A stretch of 64,000 nucleotides of DNA, from positions 1,550,001 to 1,614,000 of the forward strand of contig CAVRCG010000004.1 of the NCBI GenBank assembly GCA_963719525.1. The letters run 5' to 3'. The DNA is from Bernardetia sp963719525. Its GTDB lineage: Bacteria; Bacteroidota; Bacteroidia; Cytophagales; Bernardetiaceae. The position numbers were made by a program, and so were the translations under genes. Below are positions 57,145 through 64,000 of this stretch, piece after piece. Below the pieces are notes generated by a model, which saw only the letters and a program-made list of their open reading frames with translations, had not been told where the DNA came from and made no database searches. Each line of letters starts with the position of its first letter. The stretch's first letter is position 1.

Positions 57145-59118
57145 TTAATCAAGATAAGAATCCATTATACCTTGAGGAAAATAATCTGGTTTTCTCCAAA
57201 ACTGGGATAAATTTATACTTCCATATACTGGTTTGCTGTACTTAATGACAGATTTACTTTCATCTCTATAATTTTGTTTTATAATCAAAGCAATTCTCAA
57301 CTGGGTTTCGAAGTTACCTTCATAAATAGGAGTTAGAAAATTCCACGAATGATTAGGTTTCAAAGTCATTGTGTGATAACTATTTCCACACCAACTACTC
57401 GGTAAATATTCAATATCTTGCCATTCTCCATTTTGGTTTATAGCCTGCATTTTGGCATACAAACGACTGTCTTGAGCATCAAATTCAATTTCTCGGTCGC
57501 TAATATTGCTTATAGACACATATCTGCCTTTGTATCTACCTGCAAATGGAACAACTTTATCTGTGTCTATTGAAATCAGAATACTATCTTTTGAATTAGT
57601 TTTACTGTTTTTATCTTTTGTTTCCTTTGAATAATTATCCGAACCTCCCCAACCTCCTATACCTTCAGTTTTTTCTGAATTAGCATAAAAATAACCTCTA
57701 TTCATGTAATCAATATTGAAATACTCTATATTTAGACTAACTATTTCTGGAGTGTTTGATGACTGCCAAACTATTTTTCCTTCTTGATTAATGTAAACGA
57801 GTTGCTTGCCTTCTTTATCCAAACTCCCTAATAAAAGTCCGTTTACAAAACCATTTCGATCAAATTCTTTTAGAATAGGTTTTAAAATGATTTCTCCTTT
57901 TAGGTTAGCAATTCCATACATACCTTCCTTTAAAAAGCTAAAATCAAATTCTCCTTCTTTTTTTCCACCAGTAAATAGAAACAAATCATCTTTAATTTCT
58001 GTGCTTATTTCATTAAATATAGGTTCAACTACAAATTCTCCTTCTTTGTTAATTATGCCCCAATGTGCATTTTTTTCTACTACTGCAAATCCATTCTTAA
58101 AACCTTCGTTAGCTACTTTTGCAAATAATTCATCGCTAACTTGTTTTCCTTTTTCATCTAATAAATAGTATTTGTGATACGAATTACCTTTACTTAAAAA
58201 CACTCTGTTTTCTGAAAAATCGCTTCCGTAACGATATTGGGTATCATTTATGAAAATCTCACCTTTCAAGTTCATATAGCCTGTGTACATTTTATCACTA
58301 CTGAAAGAAACGCCAGCATCTTCTTTTTTCCAATGCTCATACATAGACATTTTTACACTACCAGACTGCACATAATCTCCCATACTAATATGATTTTTTT
58401 CTGTGTATTCAACTATTACCTTCCCTCTCTTATCTATAACAAATTTTTTGTTACCATCAGACACTTCTATTTCTGCAATTGCATAGCCTTCATTAAAAGA
58501 GTTTATATCCGTATATTTCCCAAATGGAACTATGAAATTTCCTTTAGTATCTATTACACCTACTTTTGATACTGCTTTCTGATTACTGAAATCTGAACCA
58601 TATACAACAGCCAAACCTTCCCAAAAATTTCTAACATCATTAAGAACAGTATCAATAATCAAATTTCCTTTTGAATTTATAAATCCTTTTTTTTCTGTAG
58701 AAGTCGTAACCAACGCCAAATCATTCTCAAAATTTGAAATAAAGACGAAGTTTGGATTATCAATTATTACTTTACCTGTTTTATTTATAACTAAAGGTCT
58801 AGCATTTTGATATACGATTGCATGTTCTTCACTAAAGGGCAAAGCAAATTCAAACTGTGGCTTTATTTCGAACTCTCCTTTTTTATTTATGTATCCATAA
58901 AGTCCGTCTGTACGAGCTTCTGCCAACTGATTTGAAAAATTACCTGCTTGAATAAATTTGGGAGGAATAATTACATTTCCTTCACTATTGATAAAACCTA
59001 CTTTATTATTTTCAGTAATTTTGAAAAGAGGAACATCAATAAGTTGAGCAAAATTGTGAGGAGTAAATCCATAAAAAAACAGGCTAATAAGAAACCAATA
59101 TCTCAATGAAACTTTCAT
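57145..59118 (-). CDS. Exported WG-repeat protein
   Basis: About 657 residues from the ATG at 59118. A signal peptide (MKVSLRYWFLISLFFYGF, ending near HNFAQ) is followed by at least ten WG-type repeats, such as VGFINSEGNVIIPPKF, YGYINKKGEFEIKPQF, KGFINSKGNLIIDTV and WGIINKEGEFVVEPIF. Each is about 40-50 residues and they build an elongated beta structure. The C-terminal 200 residues are a different beta domain that I cannot name. WG repeats mediate binding at surfaces; the partner is unknown. The gene is single. Confidence 0.88.
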   Translation of the reverse strand: MKVSLRYWFLISLFFYGFTPHNFAQLIDVPLFKITENNKVGFINSEGNVIIPPKFIQAGNFSNQLAEARTDGLYGYINKKGEFEIKPQFEFALPFSEEHAIVYQNARPLVINKTGKVIIDNPNFVFISNFENDLALVTTSTEKKGFINSKGNLIIDTVLNDVRNFWEGLAVVYGSDFSNQKAVSKVGVIDTKGNFIVPFGKYTDINSFNEGYAIAEIEVSDGNKKFVIDKRGKVIVEYTEKNHISMGDYVQSGSVKMSMYEHWKKEDAGVSFSSDKMYTGYMNLKGEIFINDTQYRYGSDFSENRVFLSKGNSYHKYYLLDEKGKQVSDELFAKVANEGFKNGFAVVEKNAHWGIINKEGEFVVEPIFNEISTEIKDDLFLFTGGKKEGEFDFSFLKEGMYGIANLKGEIILKPILKEFDRNGFVNGLLLGSLDKEGKQLVYINQEGKIVWQSSNTPEIVSLNIEYFNIDYMNRGYFYANSEKTEGIGGWGGSDNYSKETKDKNSKTNSKDSILISIDTDKVVPFAGRYKGRYVSISNISDREIEFDAQDSRLYAKMQAINQNGEWQDIEYLPSSWCGNSYHTMTLKPNHSWNFLTPIYEGNFETQLRIALIIKQNYRDESKSVIKYSKPVYGSINLSQFWRKPDYFPQGIMDSYLD

Positions 59119-59190
59119 AGTCAAATAATTAATAGTTAGTTTACAAGTATAAAATTATAACGTCTGAATAACAGAATAGTATAACAACTT

Positions 59191-60060
59191 CTAGCTTTTC
59201 CCCACCAATCCCTCAATCGGACTTCGAACAATCCTTACTAAATTTCCTTTGCGTTTCTCAATTCGTTCTCTCAAAATATCCTCAAAAAAGAAAGCTACCG
59301 AACCGACAGCATAAAAATTAAGGTTCAAATCCCTAAACTCTTCTTTTATTATATCCAAAAATTCATCAAAAGCAGTAGCAATTAAATTTCTGACAAAGGG
59401 CTCATCTTTATACTTATATAGAAAAGGAACAAAGGAAGCAAAAAACTCATTTGGTTTTGGTTCTTGGTAGGCTTTTTTCAGAACAGTTTCTCTTTCTAAT
59501 TTATATTTTTGCTCAAATAAATACTGAATTTGAGGAGAAAGACGATTATACAAAAAATCTACGACTAATTTTTTTCCTAAAAAACCACCACTTCCTTCAT
59601 CTCCCAACCAAAAACCTAAATTTGTGAGTTCTTGTTTTATCTTTCTGCCATTGTAAATACAAGCGTTTGAACCCGTTCCTAAAATAAGAACAATTCCTTT
59701 TTTGTTTTCTGTATCATTATAAGCCGAACGAGCAGCACCTAAAAGATCGTGAGCTACTTCTATTTTTTCGGTTTGTGGAAAAAGTGTCTTTAAAGCAGCA
59801 TAAACAATATTTCTGTTTTCTTCTGTCGAACAACCTGCACCGTAAAAATCAATTTCTGTTATATTTTTTAAATAATTACTTAAACTATTTTGATTGTCAA
59901 AGTTAATATTATTTATAAAATCTTTTCCTTCGATTATCATTTGTTCAGAAGTCAGATAGTACGGATTCCAGCCACCAGATTTCCAGTTTAGAACTTTTCC
60001 ATCTTCTAATTTCAAACACCAATCTGTTTTTGTTGAGCCACTATCTGCGTAAAGAATCAT
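59191..60060 (-). CDS. N-acetylglucosamine kinase (BadF/BadG/BcrA/BcrD ATPase family)
   Basis: A 289-residue sugar kinase with the ASKHA fold. YADSGSTKTDWCL at the N-terminus is the phosphate-1 motif. VLILGTGSNACIY and LGFWLGDEGSGGFLGKKL are the phosphate-2 and sugar-binding segments. It probably phosphorylates GlcNAc released by cell-wall recycling or chitin use. The length fits the Bacteroidota family. It is divergent from the McrBC operon, with a family B repeat in the gap. Confidence 0.88.
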   Translation of the reverse strand: MILYADSGSTKTDWCLKLEDGKVLNWKSGGWNPYYLTSEQMIIEGKDFINNINFDNQNSLSNYLKNITEIDFYGAGCSTEENRNIVYAALKTLFPQTEKIEVAHDLLGAARSAYNDTENKKGIVLILGTGSNACIYNGRKIKQELTNLGFWLGDEGSGGFLGKKLVVDFLYNRLSPQIQYLFEQKYKLERETVLKKAYQEPKPNEFFASFVPFLYKYKDEPFVRNLIATAFDEFLDIIKEEFRDLNLNFYAVGSVAFFFEDILRERIEKRKGNLVRIVRSPIEGLVGKS

Positions 60061-60158
60061 TTTTTGAGTTTTGTTTTACTATTTTTTGTAAGTTTATAGT
60101 TTCAAATTTAGATAAAAATTTTATAAAAATCTTTTCGCACCTTAAAAGGTACGGTACG

Positions 60159-60187
60159 CTTTCTCACTCTGAAGAGTGAGCTACAGG
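60159..60187. repeat. Dispersed palindromic repeat, family B
   Basis: TTTCTCACTCTGAAGAGTGA then GCTACAGG, 11 bp upstream of the mcrB ATG. Its position could affect mcrB expression. Confidence 0.65.
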
Positions 60188-60197
60188 AATTATATTT

Positions 60198-62121
60198 ATG
60201 CAAAAAAAAGAAGAAGAAATTATTAAAGCTAGTGACGAAAATTGCAATTATTTCAAATTTTCTCCTGCTGAACAAGCTTCTAAATGGAAACAATTTTATA
60301 CCAAAAATATAATTGCTGTTAATTACCAGAGTTTAGAAGTTGGAGATATTTCGGCTTATTCTTCTTTAGAAGAACTAACAAATTCAATAGACGAATCACT
60401 TCGAAAAAAACTCTAATCTTATATGGAATTTATGGCTTTTCAAAAATGCAAACATTGGCGATGTAGTTTTTGCAAACAAGGGTGTAAATAAGTGTATCGG
60501 AATTGGAATCATAGAAAGTGATTATTATTACGATGAAACTACAAATGAAGAAGGATTTAATCATATTCGAAAAGTACAATGGATTACTAATAAAACCTAT
60601 CAACATACAGGAAAAAATGGAAGGCTTTTTCGTCCAGATACATTTAGTCCAACCAAAAATTATAAACTTATTTTAGAGCAATACTTACTAAATTATCCAG
60701 AGTTAATAGAGATTTTTGAAAAATATAATTTGCCAGTTGATATAGATATAGTACAAGAATTAGATGATGAAAATGAATACGAGGAGCAAAAAAATGAAAT
60801 AGAAAATGAAAGTTATTGGTGGCTCAATGCAAATCCTAAAATTTGGAGTATTAGTGAGAGTAAAGTAGGAGATATGCAAACTTATACAGCACTTACAGAC
60901 AAAGGACACAAGCGAAATACATATCGAAACTTTGAAAATGTAAGGAAAAAAGACATCGTTTTAGGATATGAAAGTACGCCCACAAAGCAAATAAAAGCAA
61001 TTTATGAAATTACAAAGCCTTTACACGAAATAAAAGACGACAAAATAATTGAGTTTCAACTTATCGAAAAGTTGGAAGTTCCGATAAGTTGGAAAGAGTT
61101 GAAGGACAACGAGGAATTGAAAGATTGTTCTGTCTTACGTAATAATCAAGGAAGTCTATTTGAAGTAAGTAAGAAAGATTACAAAATTATTAGAGCGATT
61201 ATAGAAGAGAAAGAAGAAACGGAAAGACAACTGACAAAGAAAGAAAATATTAAAAAATACAATTTTCTACAAGACCCAGACAAACCTTTCATTAGCGAAA
61301 AACAGTTTTTAGAAACGGTAGAAATTCTGAAAAGAAAGAAAAATATAATCTTGCAAGGTGCAGCAGGAGTAGGAAAAACGTTTATTGCTCGCAAACTTGC
61401 CTATCAGATCATGGGACAAACCAATAATCTCAATATTGAAATGGTACAATTCCATCAATCCTATTCGTATGAAGATTTTATTCAGGGACTTCAACCTACA
61501 AAAACAGGAGGTTTTGAAGTGCAAGACGGAGTTTTTTATGATTTTTGTAAGAAAGCATTGGCACATCCAGAACGGCATTTTTTCTTTATCATCGATGAAA
61601 TAAATAGAGGGAATTTGAGCAAAATTTTTGGAGAACTAATGATGCTCATCGAAGCTGACAAACGAGAAGAGAAATTTTCTTTAAAACTCACGTATTCAGA
61701 AACCGACGAGAAATTCTATATCCCAAAAAATCTGTATCTTATTGGTACAATGAACACGGCTGACCGTTCGCTGGCTATGGTGGATTATGCGTTGAGAAGG
61801 CGTTTTGCGTTTGTGAGTTTGAAACCTGATTTTGGAGAGAATTTTAAACTGTTTTTAGCTCAAAAGGGAATTTCGGAATCTTTAATAAATCATATTCAAA
61901 GTTCGTTAATCAAAGTAAATCAAGAAATCAAGAAAGATATAAATTTAGGCGAAGGCTTTCAGATTGGTCATAGTTATTTCTGTGATTATGAAAAGGAAGG
62001 TTTAGAGGAAAAAGAATGGTTCAATCAAGTTTTGGATTTTGAAATACAACCTTTGTTGGAAGAAATTTGGTTTGATGAGAATGAGAAAGTAGTGGAAATG
62101 ATGAAGATTTTAAATCAATAA
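60198..62121 (+). CDS. mcrB: McrB-like GTPase subunit of a McrBC restriction system, frame broken by one extra base
   Basis: About 640 residues after repair. The N-terminal specificity part contains NANIGDVVFANKG and HIRKVQWITN, then a second, similar block with SYWWLNANPKIWSIS and KDIVLGYES. These PUA/EVE-type domains read modified bases. The C-terminal AAA+ motor has GAAGVGKTFIARKL (Walker A), HQSYSYEDFIQGL, IIDEINRGNLSKIFGEL (Walker B) and MNTADRSLAMVDYAL, the McrB signature. The frame changes in an A7 tract (60404-60410). Six As join SLRK to NSNLIWNLWLFKNANIGD. The tract could be a sequencing artefact or an on/off switch. mcrC follows after 51 bp. Confidence 0.88.
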
Positions 62122-62122
62122 A

Positions 62123-62158
62123 CCTCGTCAACTGCTTCATTTGAGCCTCGCCGACGGT
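62123..62158. repeat. Degenerate family A palindromic repeat between mcrB and mcrC
   Basis: CCTCGTCAACTGCTTC then ATTTGAGCCTCGCCGACGG, in the 51-bp gap inside the restriction operon. Confidence 0.5.
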
Positions 62159-62172
62159 TAAAAAAAACAGGT

Positions 62173-63252
62173 ATGAAAATTCCAATAAAAAATATCTATT
62201 ATTTGCTTTGCTATGCGTGGGACAAACTAGATGAAGCAGAACGCATCAATGTTTCGATAGAAGACAAAACTCATCTTTTAGATTTGTTTGCAAAAGTATT
62301 GATTAATGCTACAAAAGTGCTTTTAAAACGTGGAATCGATAGAGATTACATTGAAAAAATACAAGAAATAAATGCTGTAAAAGGAAAGTTACAAATCAGT
62401 CAGACATTGAAACAAAATCTTTTAATGAAGCAAAAAACGCTTTGTAGTTTTGATAATTTTTCGTTTAATATTCTCCAAAATCAAATCCTGCTTTCTACAA
62501 TTCAACGCCTTATCAAAACGAAAAATTTAGATAGAAAACTGAAAACAGAACTTATATTTCTGCAAAGAAAGCTTCCTCCAACTATTCAAAAAATAGAACT
62601 CAAAAACTCACTTTTTTATCAAGTGAAAATTCATAGAAACAATCGGTTTTATGGTTTTGTAATGAATGTCTGCCAGATTATTTTTGAAAATACATTGCCT
62701 TCTGAAACTGAAAATAATGATACAGGCAATTACATTTTCTCCGATTTTACAAGAAACAAACATAAAATGAATCAGCTCTTCGAAGGATTTATTCGCAATT
62801 TTTATAAAATCAAACAAACAAAATATTCTACCGTCAAATCAGAAATTATTAAATGGAGTTTTGAGGAAAATGGAAACAAATTTGATTTACAAAGTGAAGG
62901 TTTGGATAATGATAAGTATTTACCACAGATGAAAACAGATATTTCATTAGAAAACGAAACTGAAAAGGTAATCATTGATGCCAAATATTATCAAAATACA
63001 ATGACTACAAACTATGGAAAGGAGCGAATATTTTCCTCAAATTTGTATCAATTATTTAGTTATCTTATCAATCAAGAAGATGGAAGCGAAAAGACACAAA
63101 ACGCAAAAGGAATTTTACTTTATCCAACAATAGAGAAAGAATATAATTTGAGTTATTTGTACAAAAACCATCAAATCGAAATAAAAACACTAAATTTGAA
63201 TTCCGATTGGAGAGAAATCGAAAAACGTTTGAAAGAAATCATAAGTAGCTGA
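62173..63252 (+). CDS. mcrC: McrC-like nuclease subunit
   Basis: 359 residues. The N-terminus, IPIKNIYYLLCYAWDKL, is typical of McrC. The C-terminal PD-(D/E)xK nuclease part is seen in YLPQMKTDISLENETEK and VIIDAKYYQN, with the Asp and Lys catalytic residues (D..DAK). It associates with McrB and cuts DNA after NTP-driven translocation. It follows mcrB on the same strand as a two-gene operon. Target: modified (methylated or hydroxymethylated) DNA, unless the PUA domains read something else. Confidence 0.88.
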   Translation: MKIPIKNIYYLLCYAWDKLDEAERINVSIEDKTHLLDLFAKVLINATKVLLKRGIDRDYIEKIQEINAVKGKLQISQTLKQNLLMKQKTLCSFDNFSFNILQNQILLSTIQRLIKTKNLDRKLKTELIFLQRKLPPTIQKIELKNSLFYQVKIHRNNRFYGFVMNVCQIIFENTLPSETENNDTGNYIFSDFTRNKHKMNQLFEGFIRNFYKIKQTKYSTVKSEIIKWSFEENGNKFDLQSEGLDNDKYLPQMKTDISLENETEKVIIDAKYYQNTMTTNYGKERIFSSNLYQLFSYLINQEDGSEKTQNAKGILLYPTIEKEYNLSYLYKNHQIEIKTLNLNSDWREIEKRLKEIISS

Positions 63253-63306
63253 TAGTTTAAATTTGTTGAGGGCTAAAGCCGTTTCAAACTGTCAAAAACT
63301 TACGAG

Positions 63307-63666
63307 ATGAAAAATACAAAAACTATGAAATATACCATAAATCTTAGAAAAGTAATTTGTTTTGTTTTCTGTATCGTTTTCGCTTTTGCGACTTACATTT
63401 TTTATCAAAATTGGTCGTTTATCGGTTTTCCAGATGGAAGTAGAACAGAATTAGGAGAAATAAATATAAAATTATATCCTATCTATATTGCTGTAAGTGG
63501 AGTTTTTTCAATTTTCTTTCTTTATTTTGGAATAGTAAAAAATTGGAATGATAAATACAGGAAAATTTTGCAAATAGGAATTACGTTGGCTTTTGTGTTT
63601 TTTGTACTTGTTACGGTTGCAAACTATTTTTTGACTATTAGTTTTGAGAATGGACAAGGAGGTTAA
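63307..63666 (+). CDS. Small three-helix membrane protein
   Basis: A 119-residue protein with three hydrophobic segments: VICFVFCIVFAFATYIF, YIAVSGVFSIFFLYFG and GITLAFVFFVLVTVANYFL. A conserved-looking loop, FPDGSRTELGEI, lies after the first. I recognise no family. ATG codons at positions 1 and 7 are possible starts. It ends 4 bases before a PP2C-like gene on the same strand, so the two are probably co-transcribed, possibly as an extension of the McrBC unit. Confidence 0.6.
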   Translation: MKNTKTMKYTINLRKVICFVFCIVFAFATYIFYQNWSFIGFPDGSRTELGEINIKLYPIYIAVSGVFSIFFLYFGIVKNWNDKYRKILQIGITLAFVFFVLVTVANYFLTISFENGQGG

Positions 63667-63670
63667 ATAG

Positions 63671-64000
63671 ATGAAAATATACACCACTTTACAAATTGGA
63701 GAGTTTCATACAAATTATTGTGAAGATTTTTTGATAAAAGAACAGCTTGCTTCTAATGAAATTTTGATTGCTGTTTTAGATGGTTGTACTATGGGAACAG
63801 AATCTGTTTTTGCTTCAATTTTGTATGGTAAAATCCTTAGAAAAATAGCTAAAGAAAAGTTTTATCAAGAGTTTATTTCAAAGGAAAATCAAGAAGTAAA
63901 TTTGCAATCCAAACTCAAAATTATTCTTCAAAAACTTATAGAAGACACAAAAGAAATAAAGAACAAATTAGGTTTAGAAACGAATGAGTTACTCTCTACA
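63671..64000 (+). CDS. PP2C-like protein phosphatase, 3' end outside window
   Basis: The first 110 codons are visible and the frame runs off the window. IYTTLQIGEFHTNYCED and ILIAVLDGCTMGTES match the first two motifs of PP2C serine/threonine phosphatases (an Asp in NxxxxED and the DGC/DGM metal-binding segment). The remaining residues are charged. It follows the small membrane protein by 4 bases. Its partner kinase, if any, is outside the window. Confidence 0.65.
   Translation, partial: MKIYTTLQIGEFHTNYCEDFLIKEQLASNEILIAVLDGCTMGTESVFASILYGKILRKIAKEKFYQEFISKENQEVNLQSKLKIILQKLIEDTKEIKNKLGLETNELLST

Noticed and set aside
1..64000. tRNA, rRNA, riboswitch, replication origin
   Set aside because: I looked for cloverleaf ends, conserved rRNA stretches and known riboswitch cores and saw none that I could support by eye.

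Overview
The window reads as a stretch of chromosome from a low-GC, Gram-negative member of the Bacteroidota. Signs of this are lipid A synthesis (lpxB), outer-membrane and lipoprotein signals, C-terminal-rich secreted proteins, CarboxypepD_reg-like domains and a -33/-7 type promoter (TTTG ... TAnnTTTG). The protein style (gliding-group lipoproteins, WG repeats, SUMF1 proteins) suits a marine or aquatic Cytophagales such as Bernardetia/Flexibacter, but the genus is a guess. No rRNA, tRNA or CRISPR array was seen.

Layout. 0-4 kb: a 5'-truncated helical-repeat protein and a SWIM zinc-finger protein. 4.4-9.6 kb: LD-carboxypeptidase, LpxB, beta-carbonic anhydrase, a TetR regulator and a beta-barrel protein. 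9.9-13.7 kb: a GMC oxidoreductase and a CorA transporter. 13.8-15.5 kb: a palindromic repeat element abutting an IS3-family insertion sequence. 16-20.7 kb: a tail-anchored coiled-coil protein, an orphan adenine methylase, two unknown genes and ribF. 20.9-28.7 kb: an uncharacterised five-gene block (UbiA prenyltransferase, RPH-like dikinase, BtaA-like aminocarboxypropyl transferase, polyprenol/dolichol-kinase-like protein, GNAT-like protein) with a divergent GbsR/MarR regulator; I infer a lipid-modification pathway. 28.8-39.6 kb: small regulators, an HD phosphohydrolase, an exported superoxide dismutase, an M16 peptidase, a SpoIIE phosphatase, a TPR protein, a haem lipoprotein and a KTSC protein. 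40-49.6 kb: dipeptidyl peptidase IV, a GxxExxY protein, a GldB-like lipoprotein, penicillin-binding protein 1A and others. 49.8-52.9 kb: two membrane or secreted proteins, the second a SUMF1/C-type-lectin protein whose last 28 NNY codons look like the variable region of a diversity-generating retroelement (DGR), followed by a GC-rich hairpin. 53-57 kb: a Pnkp/Hen1 RNA-repair pair. 57-60 kb: a WG-repeat protein and a GlcNAc kinase. 60-64 kb: a McrB/McrC restriction system, a small membrane protein and the start of a PP2C-like phosphatase.

Two window-wide patterns stand out. First, eight genes carry a frame break, and each is repaired by removing exactly one base, mostly from an A/T run. Two more genes carry an in-frame stop at what looks like an Arg or Gln codon. 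The single direction of the indels points to sequence error more than to decay, although A7/A8 tracts in mcrB, the dikinase and the GbsR gene could also be phase-variable. Second, intergenic spaces are full of short dispersed palindromes of at least four families, plus longer MITE-like palindromic elements and a 60-bp tandem repeat.
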